From contig DHCD01000042.1 of the NCBI GenBank assembly GCA_002398105.1, positions 1 through 29,640 on the forward strand: DNA of 29,640 nt, given 5' to 3'. This DNA comes from Syntrophomonas sp. UBA4911. Its GTDB lineage: Bacteria > Bacillota > Syntrophomonadia > Syntrophomonadales > Syntrophomonadaceae. This document shows, one piece after another, positions 1-8,049 of this stretch. Numbering within the stretch: the stretch's first letter is position 1; each line of letters opens with the position of its first letter. Under the pieces are notes generated by a model. That model was not told the DNA's origin. It ran no database searches and was given only the letters and a program-made list of their open reading frames with translations. The position numbers and the translations under genes were made by a program.

Positions 1-2
1 TA

Positions 3-56
3 GAGGTGAGGCGGGCCGGCATGGTGCTTGCCCTGGAGCAGAGAAAGGCGAAGTAA
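3..56 (+). CDS. 3' end of an unidentified upstream gene
   Basis: An open frame enters from the left edge and ends with TAA at 54-56. Its last residues read EVRRAGMVLALEQRKAK. It lies 21 nt before hisH on the same strand, so it is probably the preceding gene of the histidine operon. The tail does not resemble the usual HisB C-terminus, and too little is present to name it. Confidence 0.5.
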   Translation, partial: EVRRAGMVLALEQRKAK

Positions 57-77
57 TTTTGGGAAGGGAGACCAAGG

Positions 78-686
78 TTGATTGCTATTATAGATTACGG
101 TATGGGTAATCTGGCCAGTGTAAAGAATGCTTTTGCCAAGCTGGGATATGAGGCTGGTATCAGCAGCCGTCCCGAGGATATACTGGCGGCTGACAAGGTG
201 GTTTTGCCCGGTGTGGGCGCTTTTGCCGATGCCGTCAATAACCTGCGGCGTGACGGTATGGATAGGGTGATCAGTGCGGTAGTAAAAAAACAAACCCCCT
301 TGCTGGGCATATGTCTGGGTTTGCAACTGCTCTTCGGTGCGAGTGAAGAAAACGGTCTCCACCAGGGGTTGGGCATTATCAAGGGTAAAGTGGTAAAGTT
401 TGACCTGCCGCAGGAGTACAAGGTACCGCACATGGGCTGGAACCAGGTTCGACCGGCAGCAGACAGCCGGTTGTTTAAGGGGATTAAAGGGGGCAGTTAT
501 TTTTATTTTGTCCATTCCTATTATGTGATCCCCGAGGACGACTCGTATATTACTGCCACCAGCGATTATAGCCGGGATTTTGTCTGTGCTCTGGAGTGGA
601 GAAATGTTTTTGCTACTCAGTTCCACCCGGAAAAATCGGGTGAACCGGGATTAAGGATATTGCATAATTTTGCCGTGCTTGAATAA
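78..686 (+). CDS. hisH: Imidazole glycerol phosphate synthase, glutaminase subunit HisH
   Basis: This is the class I glutamine amidotransferase subunit that hydrolyses glutamine and passes ammonia to HisF for imidazole glycerol phosphate synthesis. The 202 residues match the usual family length. The N-terminus IIDYGMGNLASV, the oxyanion region LPGVGAF (about 43-49), the nucleophile elbow GICLGLQLLF with Cys79, and the His183/Glu185 pair in FHPEKSG are all visible, so the catalytic triad is complete. The start is a TTG at 78, chosen because the family motif begins immediately after it and a purine-rich Shine-Dalgarno (gggaagggag, 61-70) sits upstream. The hisA start follows 18 nt after its stop, and the partner hisF is two genes downstream, so it is clearly co-transcribed with them. 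Confidence 0.98.
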   Translation: MIAIIDYGMGNLASVKNAFAKLGYEAGISSRPEDILAADKVVLPGVGAFADAVNNLRRDGMDRVISAVVKKQTPLLGICLGLQLLFGASEENGLHQGLGIIKGKVVKFDLPQEYKVPHMGWNQVRPAADSRLFKGIKGGSYFYFVHSYYVIPEDDSYITATSDYSRDFVCALEWRNVFATQFHPEKSGEPGLRILHNFAVLE

Positions 687-704
687 CGGGGGAGAAGGTG
701 AAAG

Positions 705-1442
705 ATGATTATTTATCCGGCTATAGATTTAAAGGACGGGCAATGCGTACGCCTGATTCAGGGAAGGGCGGAGGATAAAACGGTCTATTCCGATACTCCG
801 GCGGCGGTGGCGAGAAGTTTTCAGGAAGAGGGAGCCCGGTGGCTGCATATAGTTGATCTGGATGGAGCTTTCAGCGGCGCCCCCCGCAACCATAAAGCAA
901 TAAAGGCCATAGCCGATGCCATAAATATTCCTTTTCAGGTCGGCGGTGGACTGCGCCGGTTGGAAGATGTGGAAAAAACGCTTAATACCGGCGCCCGGCG
1001 GGTTATAATCGGCAGCCGGGCGGTAAGCAGCCCTGACTTTATAAAAAGCTTGCTAGACAATTTTGGGCCGGAACGTATTATATTGGGACTGGACGCCCGG
1101 GATGGTATGGTGGCGGTAGAAGGCTGGGTGCAGACCTCATCACTCGCAGCGCTTGATTTTGGCCGGGAGATGAAGCAACTGGGAATAAAAACTGCAGTAT
1201 TCACCGATGTATCCCGCGATGGGCTGCTGCAGGGTCCCAACCTGGCTTCAATAGAGGCTATGGCCCGGGATACCGGCCTTGAGATAATTGCCTCCGGAGG
1301 GGTTTCCAGCCGGCAGGATATTCGCGGCTTAAAGGCCCTGGAAGACCTGGGGGTCAGCGGAGCTATCATCGGCAAAGCTCTTTATGACGGAAAAATCCCT
1401 TTGGCTGAAGCTCTGCGGGAAGCGGAACTAAATAATAATTAG
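705..1442 (+). CDS. hisA: ProFAR isomerase HisA
   Basis: This is 1-(5-phosphoribosyl)-5-[(5-phosphoribosylamino)methylideneamino]imidazole-4-carboxamide isomerase, a (beta/alpha)8 barrel that carries out the Amadori rearrangement before IGP synthase. At 245 residues it has normal length. The two catalytic aspartates are at Asp8 (YPAIDLKDG) and Asp130 (LGLDARDG). Phosphate-binding glycines lie in FQVGGGLR (about 77-84) and IASGGVSS (about 195-202), and VFTDVSRDG is at about 165-173. The ATG at 705 follows a good Shine-Dalgarno (gggggagaaggtg). HisF downstream is its paralogue, and the two differ in the expected way. Nothing is broken or missing. Confidence 0.98.
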   Translation: MIIYPAIDLKDGQCVRLIQGRAEDKTVYSDTPAAVARSFQEEGARWLHIVDLDGAFSGAPRNHKAIKAIADAINIPFQVGGGLRRLEDVEKTLNTGARRVIIGSRAVSSPDFIKSLLDNFGPERIILGLDARDGMVAVEGWVQTSSLAALDFGREMKQLGIKTAVFTDVSRDGLLQGPNLASIEAMARDTGLEIIASGGVSSRQDIRGLKALEDLGVSGAIIGKALYDGKIPLAEALREAELNNN

Positions 1443-1460
1443 CGAGAAATACAATAATAC

Positions 1461-1491
1461 TTAAAAATTTAAAATTCATCATTCAAAATTC
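1461..1491 (+). repeat. AT-rich direct-repeat spacer between hisA and hisF
   Basis: The 67-nt gap between hisA and hisF is the longest inside this operon and is very AT-rich. It carries AAAATTC twice, at 1471-1477 and 1485-1491, with a related TTAAAAATTT just before. It resembles short AT-rich intergenic repeats found in many genomes. No hairpin followed by a T-run is seen, so it is not an obvious terminator. Confidence 0.4.
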
Positions 1492-1509
1492 TGTCTATGG
1501 GGTGGAATT

Positions 1510-2268
1510 ATGTTGGCTAAAAGGATCATACCTTGCCTGGATGTTCATGAGGGCAGGGTGGTAAAAGGTATTAATTTTGAGAATCTGCGGGATGCGGGCG
1601 ATCCGGTGAAACTGGCGGCTTATTATGACTATGAGGGAGCCGATGAACTGGTGTTTCTGGATATCAGCGCTTCCCTGCAGGGACGTAAAACCATGGTGGA
1701 CGTGGTCAAAAGCACGGCCCGGGAGGTGTTTATTCCTTTCGCCGTGGGCGGAGGAATCAGTACCCTTGATGATATCCGCAACATACTGAATGCCGGCGCG
1801 GACAAGGTTTCAGTGAATTCAGCGGCGGTGAATGACCCGACCCTGATCGGCGAAGGCGCCAGAAAATTTGGCAGCCAGTGCATGGTTGTGGCTATAGATG
1901 CCCGATCTCGAGAAGACGGCGGCTGGGAAGTATATATCAACGGGGGGAAAAGGGCTACGGGAATGGATGCGTTGGAATGGGCGCAGGAAGCGGAAAAACG
2001 GGGAGCAGGCGAAATACTGCTTACCAGTATGGACAAGGACGGCACCAAAGACGGTTACGATATAGAGCTGACTGCTGCCGTCAGTTCTATGGTGCGTATT
2101 CCTGTCATTGCTTCTGGAGGAGCAGGCAATTTGGAACACCTTTATGAGGCAGTGACGGCGGGAAAAGCAGACGCGGTTTTGTGCGCCTCCATTTTTCATT
2201 ATCAGGAATATACTATCAAACAGGCCAAAGACTATTTAGCCAGTAAAGGAGTAGCGGTAAGATTATGA
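1510..2268 (+). CDS. hisF: Imidazole glycerol phosphate synthase, cyclase subunit HisF
   Basis: This is the cyclase/lyase subunit of IGP synthase. It uses ammonia from HisH to convert PRFAR into IGP and AICAR. The 252 residues fold as a (beta/alpha)8 barrel. The catalytic aspartates are Asp11 (IIPCLDVHEG) and Asp130 (VVAIDARS). Phosphate-binding glycine loops appear as FAVGGGIS (about 77-84) and IASGGAGN near residue 200. LTSMDKDGTKDGYD is the conserved segment near residue 170. The ATG at 1510 has a ggggtgg Shine-Dalgarno. The gene overlaps hisI by 4 nt (ATGA), which points to translational coupling. Confidence 0.98.
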   Translation: MLAKRIIPCLDVHEGRVVKGINFENLRDAGDPVKLAAYYDYEGADELVFLDISASLQGRKTMVDVVKSTAREVFIPFAVGGGISTLDDIRNILNAGADKVSVNSAAVNDPTLIGEGARKFGSQCMVVAIDARSREDGGWEVYINGGKRATGMDALEWAQEAEKRGAGEILLTSMDKDGTKDGYDIELTAAVSSMVRIPVIASGGAGNLEHLYEAVTAGKADAVLCASIFHYQEYTIKQAKDYLASKGVAVRL

Positions 2269-2915
2269 CAGACAGCATAAAATTTGATGACCAAGGCTTG
2301 ATACCGGCTATAATACAGGATTTCCAGAGCGGCCAGGTTTTAATGCTGGCCTATATGAACCGGGAGTCCTGGCAAAAAACTCTGGATACGGGGAAGACCT
2401 GGTTTTACTCCCGCAGCCGGCAAGAATTATGGATGAAAGGGGAAGAATCAGGTCATATTCAGGAAGTAAAGGAGATATTGTATGACTGTGACCAGGATGC
2501 CCTGCTGATAAAGGTGATACAGACGGGTGCCGCTTGCCATACCGGGCATTATTCCTGCTTTTACCGGGACATAGACGGTAATGAAATCGAAAAGGCGCAG
2601 GTGGATGATCTGGAGAAGGTTTATTCCTCCGGGGCGGGTCCGGGGATTCTTTATGAGCTGTATGATGTTATTTCCGACCGCCGGGATAAAATGCCCGAAG
2701 GCTCATATACCGCTTATCTGTTTGATAAAGGATTGGATAAAATCCTGAAAAAGGTAGGCGAAGAGAATGCCGAGGTTATCATAGCTGCTAAAAACCGGGA
2801 TAAATCTGAGATAGTATATGAAGTATCCGATCTCATTTATCACCTGTTGGTCTTATTGGTCGAGCAAGGGGTAGAGCTTAAAGATATCTTCACCGAATTA
2901 AAATCCCGGCGCTAA
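2265..2915 (+). CDS. hisI: Bifunctional phosphoribosyl-AMP cyclohydrolase / phosphoribosyl-ATP pyrophosphatase HisIE
   Basis: This is a two-domain enzyme for the second and third steps of histidine synthesis. Residues 1 to about 118 are the HisI cyclohydrolase. They show FYSRSRQELWMKGEESGH, the metal-binding DCDQD (Asp74, Asp76, Asp78, with Cys75), and zinc-site cysteines Cys91 and Cys98 in GAACHTGHYSCF. Residues from about 123 to 216 are the HisE pyrophosphohydrolase (MazG-like), with GEENAEVIIAAKN and the helix EVSDLIYHLLVLL. The 216-residue length fits a normal fusion. It is the last gene of the operon; its stop is followed at once by an inverted repeat and then by convergent genes. Confidence 0.97.
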   Translation: MTDSIKFDDQGLIPAIIQDFQSGQVLMLAYMNRESWQKTLDTGKTWFYSRSRQELWMKGEESGHIQEVKEILYDCDQDALLIKVIQTGAACHTGHYSCFYRDIDGNEIEKAQVDDLEKVYSSGAGPGILYELYDVISDRRDKMPEGSYTAYLFDKGLDKILKKVGEENAEVIIAAKNRDKSEIVYEVSDLIYHLLVLLVEQGVELKDIFTELKSRR

Positions 2916-2955
2916 AAAACTTCGGGCAACTCAGGGAACTGTCCGCTAAGTTTTT
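2915..2955. terminator. Possible bidirectional terminator between hisIE and the CIS accessory gene
   Basis: AAAAACTT at 2915-2922 pairs with AAGTTTTT at 2948-2955. Partial inner pairing is possible between GGGCA and TGTCC. The loop is long and the stem is AT-rich, but the arms end in A- and T-runs as a bidirectional intrinsic terminator would, and it lies exactly between two convergent stop codons. Confidence 0.5.
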
Positions 2956-3756
2956 CTACAGCATTATTTTGCCCAGGTGGTGAGTTAGTCCGGTGGCTGC
3001 GTCTACCTCCACTATGTGATTACGATCCCCAAAGGAAAATTCTATTTGTATCCGAGATGTCTTTTGACGGGGATTGCGGAGACCAATTACACTTTCTCCC
3101 CGTTCATCGCTGCGGGTAATAGTTACCGGCATCAATAGCTCCCCCCGGCTGTGATCGGTTAATAAAGGCTGCTTGAGGGAGTAGACTCCTTCTCCCACCC
3201 CCATGGTGGTTATTTCACAAACCTCACCGGATTTTGTTTCCTGGGGCCGGATTAACAGCAGGTCTCCGGGAGCCATGCGCCCGGTCGTATCGACCAGGGA
3301 TATTTCTGAGGCCCCGGCTTTAGCCCCTTGACGCCCCAATTTAGCCCGGGCGCAATCATTGCTGTTCAGGGTGGCGATCAGACTGCAACTGACCGGTTCA
3401 CCATTATTATCGCATAGCGAAGCCCGGATAAGGGTTGCCCCCGGATTAAAGCGGTACTGCGGTGCAGGCTTTAAAGGGACGTACACGACCGGCTCGGAGC
3501 GGTTAAGGCTACTCAGACTAATCTCTAACTGCTCGGTAAAATAGTAGGGGGACTCAATTGACACCCGGAACTGGTCTTCCTCCAGGTCGGAAAAAACCAG
3601 ATATCCCCCGGCTTTGCGCTGGAAACTGGCCGGACGCTCATTCAAATAAACAGTAATATCCTCATTGCAGCCCAGGGAGGTATACTGGTCAATTAACCAC
3701 AGTACCATTGATACTTTGCGCCCCAGTTGCAATGTGCTGGTTATAAAATTATGCAT
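2956..3756 (-). CDS. CIS-associated beta-rich accessory protein (hypothetical)
   Basis: This 266-residue protein is the last gene of the minus-strand CIS block. No enzymatic motif is visible. Residues about 15-100 alternate hydrophobic and polar positions as in an Ig-like or carboxypeptidase-regulatory-like beta sandwich (DITVYLNERPASF, GYLVFSDLEEDQFRVSIES). The rest is also beta-rich. There is no signal peptide or membrane segment. The ATG at 3754-3756 has a GAGG Shine-Dalgarno upstream. Beta-sandwich proteins of this general kind are often encoded next to DUF4255 genes in phage-tail-like clusters, so a structural or cap-associated role is the best inference. The exact function is unknown. 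Confidence 0.8.
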   Translation of the reverse strand: MHNFITSTLQLGRKVSMVLWLIDQYTSLGCNEDITVYLNERPASFQRKAGGYLVFSDLEEDQFRVSIESPYYFTEQLEISLSSLNRSEPVVYVPLKPAPQYRFNPGATLIRASLCDNNGEPVSCSLIATLNSNDCARAKLGRQGAKAGASEISLVDTTGRMAPGDLLLIRPQETKSGEVCEITTMGVGEGVYSLKQPLLTDHSRGELLMPVTITRSDERGESVIGLRNPRQKTSRIQIEFSFGDRNHIVEVDAATGLTHHLGKIML

Positions 3757-3780
3757 AAATTTTCCTCATTCCTCGGATTT

Positions 3781-4296
3781 CTATCGTACTCGAGGAGCAG
3801 CGATAAAACCTCCGGTATCAATAATTATGGGATAAACCATATATCCTACTGAAGTACGGTAAGGTATATTAGGGAATAACCAGATTTTTTGTATGTCTTC
3901 GGGGGACAGGAAATATTGATCAACTCGCAACTCTTCGCCTGAACTGCCCAAAGTGCCCTGGAGATAAGCACTGCCCAGAGAGCTGTTTTCATGCAAAACT
4001 TGGATAGCCGCCCCTAATATATAGTCTTCATCATAAGCCCGCTGCTTTATATCGGCGCTGGAATAGGCGGTTAACAGGTAGTAGAGGGTTAGGACCAGCA
4101 TAGGTTCTCCATCCCGGCGATACTCCCGGTTTTGTTTAATTGAGTATAAATATAGCCCCAGTTGTAAGTCACCAGTCTCAGCCGGTGAACATAGCCCTAT
4201 CATATCTGGGGAAAGAATAGGCTCCGGGGTTAGATTATCCCGTAATACCTCAATAATTGAGGCGCCTGCATCAACGATTGCGGTATAATTAGCCAT
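3781..4296 (-). CDS. DUF4255 protein, Afp16/Pvc16-like tail terminator (cap)
   Basis: This is the tail-terminator homologue expected to cap the tube and sheath and fix particle length. The 171 residues match DUF4255 in length and layout. The N-terminal helix ends in IIEVLRDNL. A beta hairpin, LGLYLYSIKQNREYRR, lies near residues 65-80. A conserved VLTLYYLLTAYSS is at about 88-100, and a C-terminal strand YMVYPIIIDTGG is present. The start has a GGGAG Shine-Dalgarno 17 nt after the AAA+ gene, so the two are co-translated. ATPase followed by terminator (Afp15-Afp16) is the standard eCIS pairing, which strongly supports the call. Confidence 0.93.
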   Translation of the reverse strand: MANYTAIVDAGASIIEVLRDNLTPEPILSPDMIGLCSPAETGDLQLGLYLYSIKQNREYRRDGEPMLVLTLYYLLTAYSSADIKQRAYDEDYILGAAIQVLHENSSLGSAYLQGTLGSSGEELRVDQYFLSPEDIQKIWLFPNIPYRTSVGYMVYPIIIDTGGFIAAPRVR

Positions 4297-4313
4297 TTTA
4301 CCAGCTCCCTATC

Positions 4314-6605
4314 TTAAATTTCACCGTAGTACTCACCCAGGTCTTCCCGCAGCAGTACCCGACCTATTTTCTGGTACTCATATTTGGTGGCGCGTAAAAG
4401 GTGCTGCATATTAACTGCTTCACCACACTGGGCGGCGAGAAAGGCCGCATAAAGCACAATATTTTTAATGTTGCCGCCTGCTATCTCAAAGCGCCGGGCC
4501 AGAAAATTAAAGTCCACATTGTCATGTAACGGCGTTTCCGGGGGAAACATGGATATCCATATCCGCTTACGAAATTCTTCGTCAGGAAAAGGAAATTCGA
4601 CTATAAATGTAATCCTGCGGACAAAGGCTTCATCCAGGTTTTTGGCCAGATTGGTAGCCATTATGGAGATGCCGTCATATTCCTCAATCTTTTGTAGTAA
4701 ATAGGCAATTTCTATATTGGCGTAGCGATCATGGGCATCCTTTACTTCTGACCGTTTCCCGAACAGGGCGTCGGCTTCATCAAAAAACAGAATAGCATTG
4801 CTGGATTCCGCTTCCCGGAAGATCCGCCCCAGATTCTTCTCAGTTTCACCGATATATTTGCTGACTACCTGGGCCAGGTCAATTCTATACAGCTCGAGGT
4901 TAAGCTCCTGCGCTATCACCTGAGCAGCCATAGTCTTGCCGGTTCCCGGCAATCCAGAGAACAACATGCTCAGTCCCCGTCCATAGGCCAGCCTTTTATC
5001 AAACCCCCATTGCCCATAAACAATATAACGATTTTTCATCTGATTGCAGGCATTGGTAAGCAATTCGACGGTCTCGGCGGGTAAGATGATATCGTCCCAG
5101 TTATAATGAGGATTGATTTTGTTGGCTGAGCGGCTCAGAAAATGCCTTCCTTGAGCAAAACAAGCGCTGTGCAAGTCTTCGGCGGTAATCTGTTTGCCCT
5201 GGCCGCTGGCAGCTTCATGAGCCTGTAAAAGTGCATTCTTGATCTGTCCCGGGGTGAAACGGAATTTGCTGGCCATCTGCCCCCAGTCCGAAATCTCACT
5301 GAATACATAATCACGAGAAAAATTACTCCAGAGCTCTTGGCGGGTCAGTTCATCAGGTATTCCCAATTCAATCGACAGAACCGCAAAATCGTGATCTAAC
5401 TCGGCCGGTTGAATCGGCTTTTCCGTGAGTATAAAAATTGGCCCGGGCAATTCTTCCAGGGCGCGCAGGAAAATATTCCAGCATCCCCGGTTAAAATTTG
5501 CTCCCTCATTTTCATGCAGACCGAACCCGGTCGCCAGTCTATCCACTCCTTTGAAACAAGGAACCGCATCAGATAGTAAACACTCCCGAATTATATCATG
5601 AAGCACTTTTTTCAAAAGCTGTGCCTCCGCAGGCAAACGAGCCCCATTAATTATCAACAGAGAGGATTTATAGTAATGGCACAGGTGTTGAATTTGAAAG
5701 CATTTCCCGCTGCCGGAGGGTCCGGTTAATATCCCCAACGGCTTACGGACGCTGCGGTCTGAGGCCAGGTTTTTCCACCAGTTGCGTAGCCGGCTTTGCA
5801 GGTCAAGATCCAGCAACAACGGCGACTGTTCATCATACGGGGTAAAAAAATTAACGTAATAGGCCAACTCCGAATCAATGGCGGCCACCTGGTGAAAAAA
5901 GGCAACGATGCGCCGATCTAGCTTTAAAGACTGGGAAAGACGTATGCCCTGATCAGCCTCATCCGACTTGAGCAAATATTTCATCAGGGGGGCATCCATA
6001 GCCAAAACCCGGCGTGCATCCCTGCGCTGGCTTTCATCCCGGCACAATAGCTGCAGGGCCAGATCAATGGTCGGGTATTTAATATTTATGTCATCTTGCA
6101 GAAAAGCAAACAGTCTCTCATATTTTCGGTCGTATTCCACTGCCAGGCCTAAAACCAAACAATTCCTGGCAAAGTTATTTAAATTAAAAGCCCAGCTTAA
6201 ATGCTCCAGGGGAAGAAATATGCCCTGCTCGTAACTGAGTTTGATCCGAGTTTGCACATGAGCTTCCATACCGTCAACATTATTCTGCCCATCAGTTAAG
6301 GCATGCGTACTCCGCCCCGACCCGCAGGGCTCATTCAGCAGTATCTCCACCTCTTCTTCAGAAACAACCAGCCCTTTAAACTGATTGCCAGCCCCTTCAA
6401 CCTGCCGCATCTTTTGCCGCTGCAGTTGCAGACGAATACGCAAATCAAGGAGACGCAGCTCATCAATGATATGTTCGTCACCGTTTTGATAGGCTTCCGG
6501 TTTGGAAGTATTGATATGAGGTGCAACAACATTTTTCATTAGCAATCCCGCCAGTCTGGCGGAGGGCCTGAATACCTGCCGGCTGCAGTTCTTTTGGCCG
6601 GCCAT
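4314..6605 (-). CDS. AAA+ ATPase of the contractile injection system (Afp15/Pvc15-like)
   Basis: This 763-residue double-AAA protein corresponds to the ATPase present in nearly all eCIS loci and thought to act in assembly or cargo loading. Residues 1 to about 270 form an alpha-helical N-domain. The first AAA module (about 285-480) has a Walker A GPSGSGKC (295-302) with Cys in the last position, and its Walker B strand reads GPIFILTEK without the DE pair, so it is probably inactive. The second module (about 505-740) is complete: Walker A GLPGTGKT (551-558), Walker B ILFFDEADALFGKR (605-618), sensor-1 Asn652 in IMATN, and arginine-finger candidates Arg663-Arg664. The ATG at 6603-6605 lacks a strong Shine-Dalgarno; Met23 is an alternative start. 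It heads the minus block before the DUF4255 gene. Confidence 0.95.
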   Translation of the reverse strand: MAGQKNCSRQVFRPSARLAGLLMKNVVAPHINTSKPEAYQNGDEHIIDELRLLDLRIRLQLQRQKMRQVEGAGNQFKGLVVSEEEVEILLNEPCGSGRSTHALTDGQNNVDGMEAHVQTRIKLSYEQGIFLPLEHLSWAFNLNNFARNCLVLGLAVEYDRKYERLFAFLQDDINIKYPTIDLALQLLCRDESQRRDARRVLAMDAPLMKYLLKSDEADQGIRLSQSLKLDRRIVAFFHQVAAIDSELAYYVNFFTPYDEQSPLLLDLDLQSRLRNWWKNLASDRSVRKPLGILTGPSGSGKCFQIQHLCHYYKSSLLIINGARLPAEAQLLKKVLHDIIRECLLSDAVPCFKGVDRLATGFGLHENEGANFNRGCWNIFLRALEELPGPIFILTEKPIQPAELDHDFAVLSIELGIPDELTRQELWSNFSRDYVFSEISDWGQMASKFRFTPGQIKNALLQAHEAASGQGKQITAEDLHSACFAQGRHFLSRSANKINPHYNWDDIILPAETVELLTNACNQMKNRYIVYGQWGFDKRLAYGRGLSMLFSGLPGTGKTMAAQVIAQELNLELYRIDLAQVVSKYIGETEKNLGRIFREAESSNAILFFDEADALFGKRSEVKDAHDRYANIEIAYLLQKIEEYDGISIMATNLAKNLDEAFVRRITFIVEFPFPDEEFRKRIWISMFPPETPLHDNVDFNFLARRFEIAGGNIKNIVLYAAFLAAQCGEAVNMQHLLRATKYEYQKIGRVLLREDLGEYYGEI

Positions 6606-6689
6606 TCCTAAAATATCCCGACACCCCGCCCCTACCTTAAAACATTAATTGAGACTATTATAAAGGTACTATCCTATTAATCAGTCCAA

Positions 6690-6715
6690 CCAGGATATGT
6701 TTTTAAATATCCTGG
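6690..6715. other. Perfect 9-bp inverted repeat (hairpin 1) upstream of the AAA+ gene
   Basis: CCAGGATAT (6690-6698) pairs perfectly with ATATCCTGG (6707-6715) around an 8-nt loop. No T-run follows on either strand. On the minus strand it lies in the leader of the AAA+ gene, so it may be an operator, an attenuator or an RNA-processing hairpin. Confidence 0.6.
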
Positions 6716-6740
6716 AATGAGTTCAGATTGATCGCCGCCG

Positions 6741-6772
6741 CTGACGTTTATCCTGATACACAGGCGCGTCAG
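6741..6772. other. Nested inverted repeat (hairpin 2) between the lipoprotein and AAA+ genes
   Basis: CTGACG (6741-6746) pairs with CGTCAG (6767-6772), and inside it CCTG (6752-6755) pairs with CAGG (6761-6764) around a 5-nt loop. It is the middle one of three hairpins in the spacer between the OpuAC-type gene and the ATPase gene. Confidence 0.5.
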
Positions 6773-6803
6773 GTTCGGTACCCACAGATGGATATAAAAT
6801 CAG

Positions 6804-6818
6804 GCAGGATTATCCTGC
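6804..6818 (-). terminator. Hairpin 3 over the stop codon of the lipoprotein gene, weak terminator candidate
   Basis: GCAGGAT (6804-6810) pairs with ATCCTGC (6812-6818) around a single base. The stop codon of the minus-strand lipoprotein gene sits at its centre. On the minus strand the hairpin is followed by an ATTTTAT stretch, which makes it a weak intrinsic terminator candidate. A 1-nt loop is too small as drawn, so the inner pairs would open. Confidence 0.35.
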
Positions 6819-7883
6819 TGGATCAGGTTTTACTATCGTACTAACCCCTTTATTTAAAGACCCCGGGTTGAGGTCGGCCCAGATCTTTTCTGCTACCTCC
6901 TCCGGAACCCACTGGCTCCAAACATCGGGATTGTTTTGCAGCCAGTGTTGAGCGGCCTGTTCTTTATCTCCCCCACTATTTTTAACGTAAAGGAGCATTT
7001 CTTCGTTTTGCTCACGGGTGGTAGCATATTTTTGCAAAAAGTCCAAAAGCTCGGGAGCTTTCTCATTCATGCTGGAATGAGCCGCTATCATAACCTTACT
7101 TTCAGGGTAAGAACAGCTCCGACCAAGTTTCCATTGTTCTTCGCTGAAAGGTTCTTCACGTAAAAGGGCCAGTTTATGCCCGGCCGTGATAATACCAGGG
7201 TCCCGGGCATAGCCAAGCCAGGCAGAACCTCGTTCATAAGCCTGGTCCAAAGTTGCTGCAGCATCCTGTTCGGAATCGCTGGGAAACAATTTGAAGGAAG
7301 CGGACAGGTGATAGGTCTTTAATTTCTCCTGGTTGATAGCCTCTGCCGGCCATCCCCGGGGGGCGTTGAAAATGATTCCCTGGTTGGTGGTTGCGGATAA
7401 TTTGAATATATCCCTATACCGGGGGAGGTTCTGCACTGATTTTAACTCTGGAATCAGGGGCTCAATTCCCCGTTCAGCATCACCTTCGACCATGTATTCA
7501 GGGACAAACCAGCCTTGCACGGCAGAAAAATTGCAACTCAACTCCCGGACTTTGCCGGTTTTTAATATTTGCTGCCACTGTTCGGGATAATCAGAGCTCC
7601 AGACCTCCATCATTATATCAATGTCACCTTGACTCAAAGCTTTTAACAGGAGCGTAGTTTGCCCGGCCAGGTAGGTAGGGTGATAACCATAACCGTGTTC
7701 TGCGATATAGCCGGCTATACGGTTATGCACTTGTATACTCTCCCATTCACCATCGGCGAACACTATGGAGATAGACGACCCCGTTTTTGTTCCTTTGCTG
7801 GCGGGAGAACATCCCCCCAGCAGAATATTAAAGGCAATTATAAAAATAATCAATAAATGAAAATATTTCCAATTTCTTTGCAT
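6810..7883 (-). CDS. OpuAC-type (glycine betaine/proline-like) substrate-binding lipoprotein, orphan
   Basis: This 357-residue extracytoplasmic solute-binding lipoprotein resembles the OpuAC/ProX family. The N-terminus is basic, followed by a hydrophobic segment (about 8-22) and the lipobox LLGGC with Cys25. The mature part begins with the typical IVFADGEWESIQVHNRIAGY. It continues with GDIDIMMEVWSSDYPEQW, the aromatic stretch expected of quaternary-amine binding clusters, and a C-terminal QNNPDVWSQWVP typical of the family. The ATG has a strong AAAGGAG Shine-Dalgarno. No permease or ATPase partner is in the window. It is transcribed toward the CIS ATPase block. It may be an unrelated transporter gene, or a sensor or receptor component that controls the CIS. 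The ligand is inferred from the family only. Confidence 0.9.
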   Translation of the reverse strand: MQRNWKYFHLLIIFIIAFNILLGGCSPASKGTKTGSSISIVFADGEWESIQVHNRIAGYIAEHGYGYHPTYLAGQTTLLLKALSQGDIDIMMEVWSSDYPEQWQQILKTGKVRELSCNFSAVQGWFVPEYMVEGDAERGIEPLIPELKSVQNLPRYRDIFKLSATTNQGIIFNAPRGWPAEAINQEKLKTYHLSASFKLFPSDSEQDAAATLDQAYERGSAWLGYARDPGIITAGHKLALLREEPFSEEQWKLGRSCSYPESKVMIAAHSSMNEKAPELLDFLQKYATTREQNEEMLLYVKNSGGDKEQAAQHWLQNNPDVWSQWVPEEVAEKIWADLNPGSLNKGVSTIVKPDPAG

Positions 7884-7937
7884 GATGACTCCTTTAAAAG
7901 ATGGTTACTGAGGTCAATAATTCCGCAATGGTTAAAT

Positions 7938-7967
7938 ATTCTAGTTTATGCCTTTTTATGTATTCAA
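7938..7967 (-). promoter_or_regulatory. Candidate sigma-A-type promoter of the OpuAC-type gene
   Basis: On the minus strand, TTGAAT (7962-7967) and TAGAAT (7938-7943) are spaced by 18 nt. They lie 54 nt upstream of the start codon, which has a strong Shine-Dalgarno. Position and spacing fit, but the region is AT-rich and chance matches are likely. Confidence 0.4.
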
Positions 7968-8037
7968 TCTAACAATATTTATGCTAAAATACAAGAAAAG
8001 TTTAACAAAATCAACTAATCGTACGGAATTACCTGCT

Positions 8038-8049
8038 ATATAGCTATAT
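8038..8049. promoter_or_regulatory. 12-bp palindrome ATATAGCTATAT, possible operator
   Basis: This is a perfect palindrome in the divergent region, between the candidate minus promoter and the sheath operon. It could be a dimeric regulator site, but AT-rich palindromes of this length also arise by chance. Confidence 0.25.
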
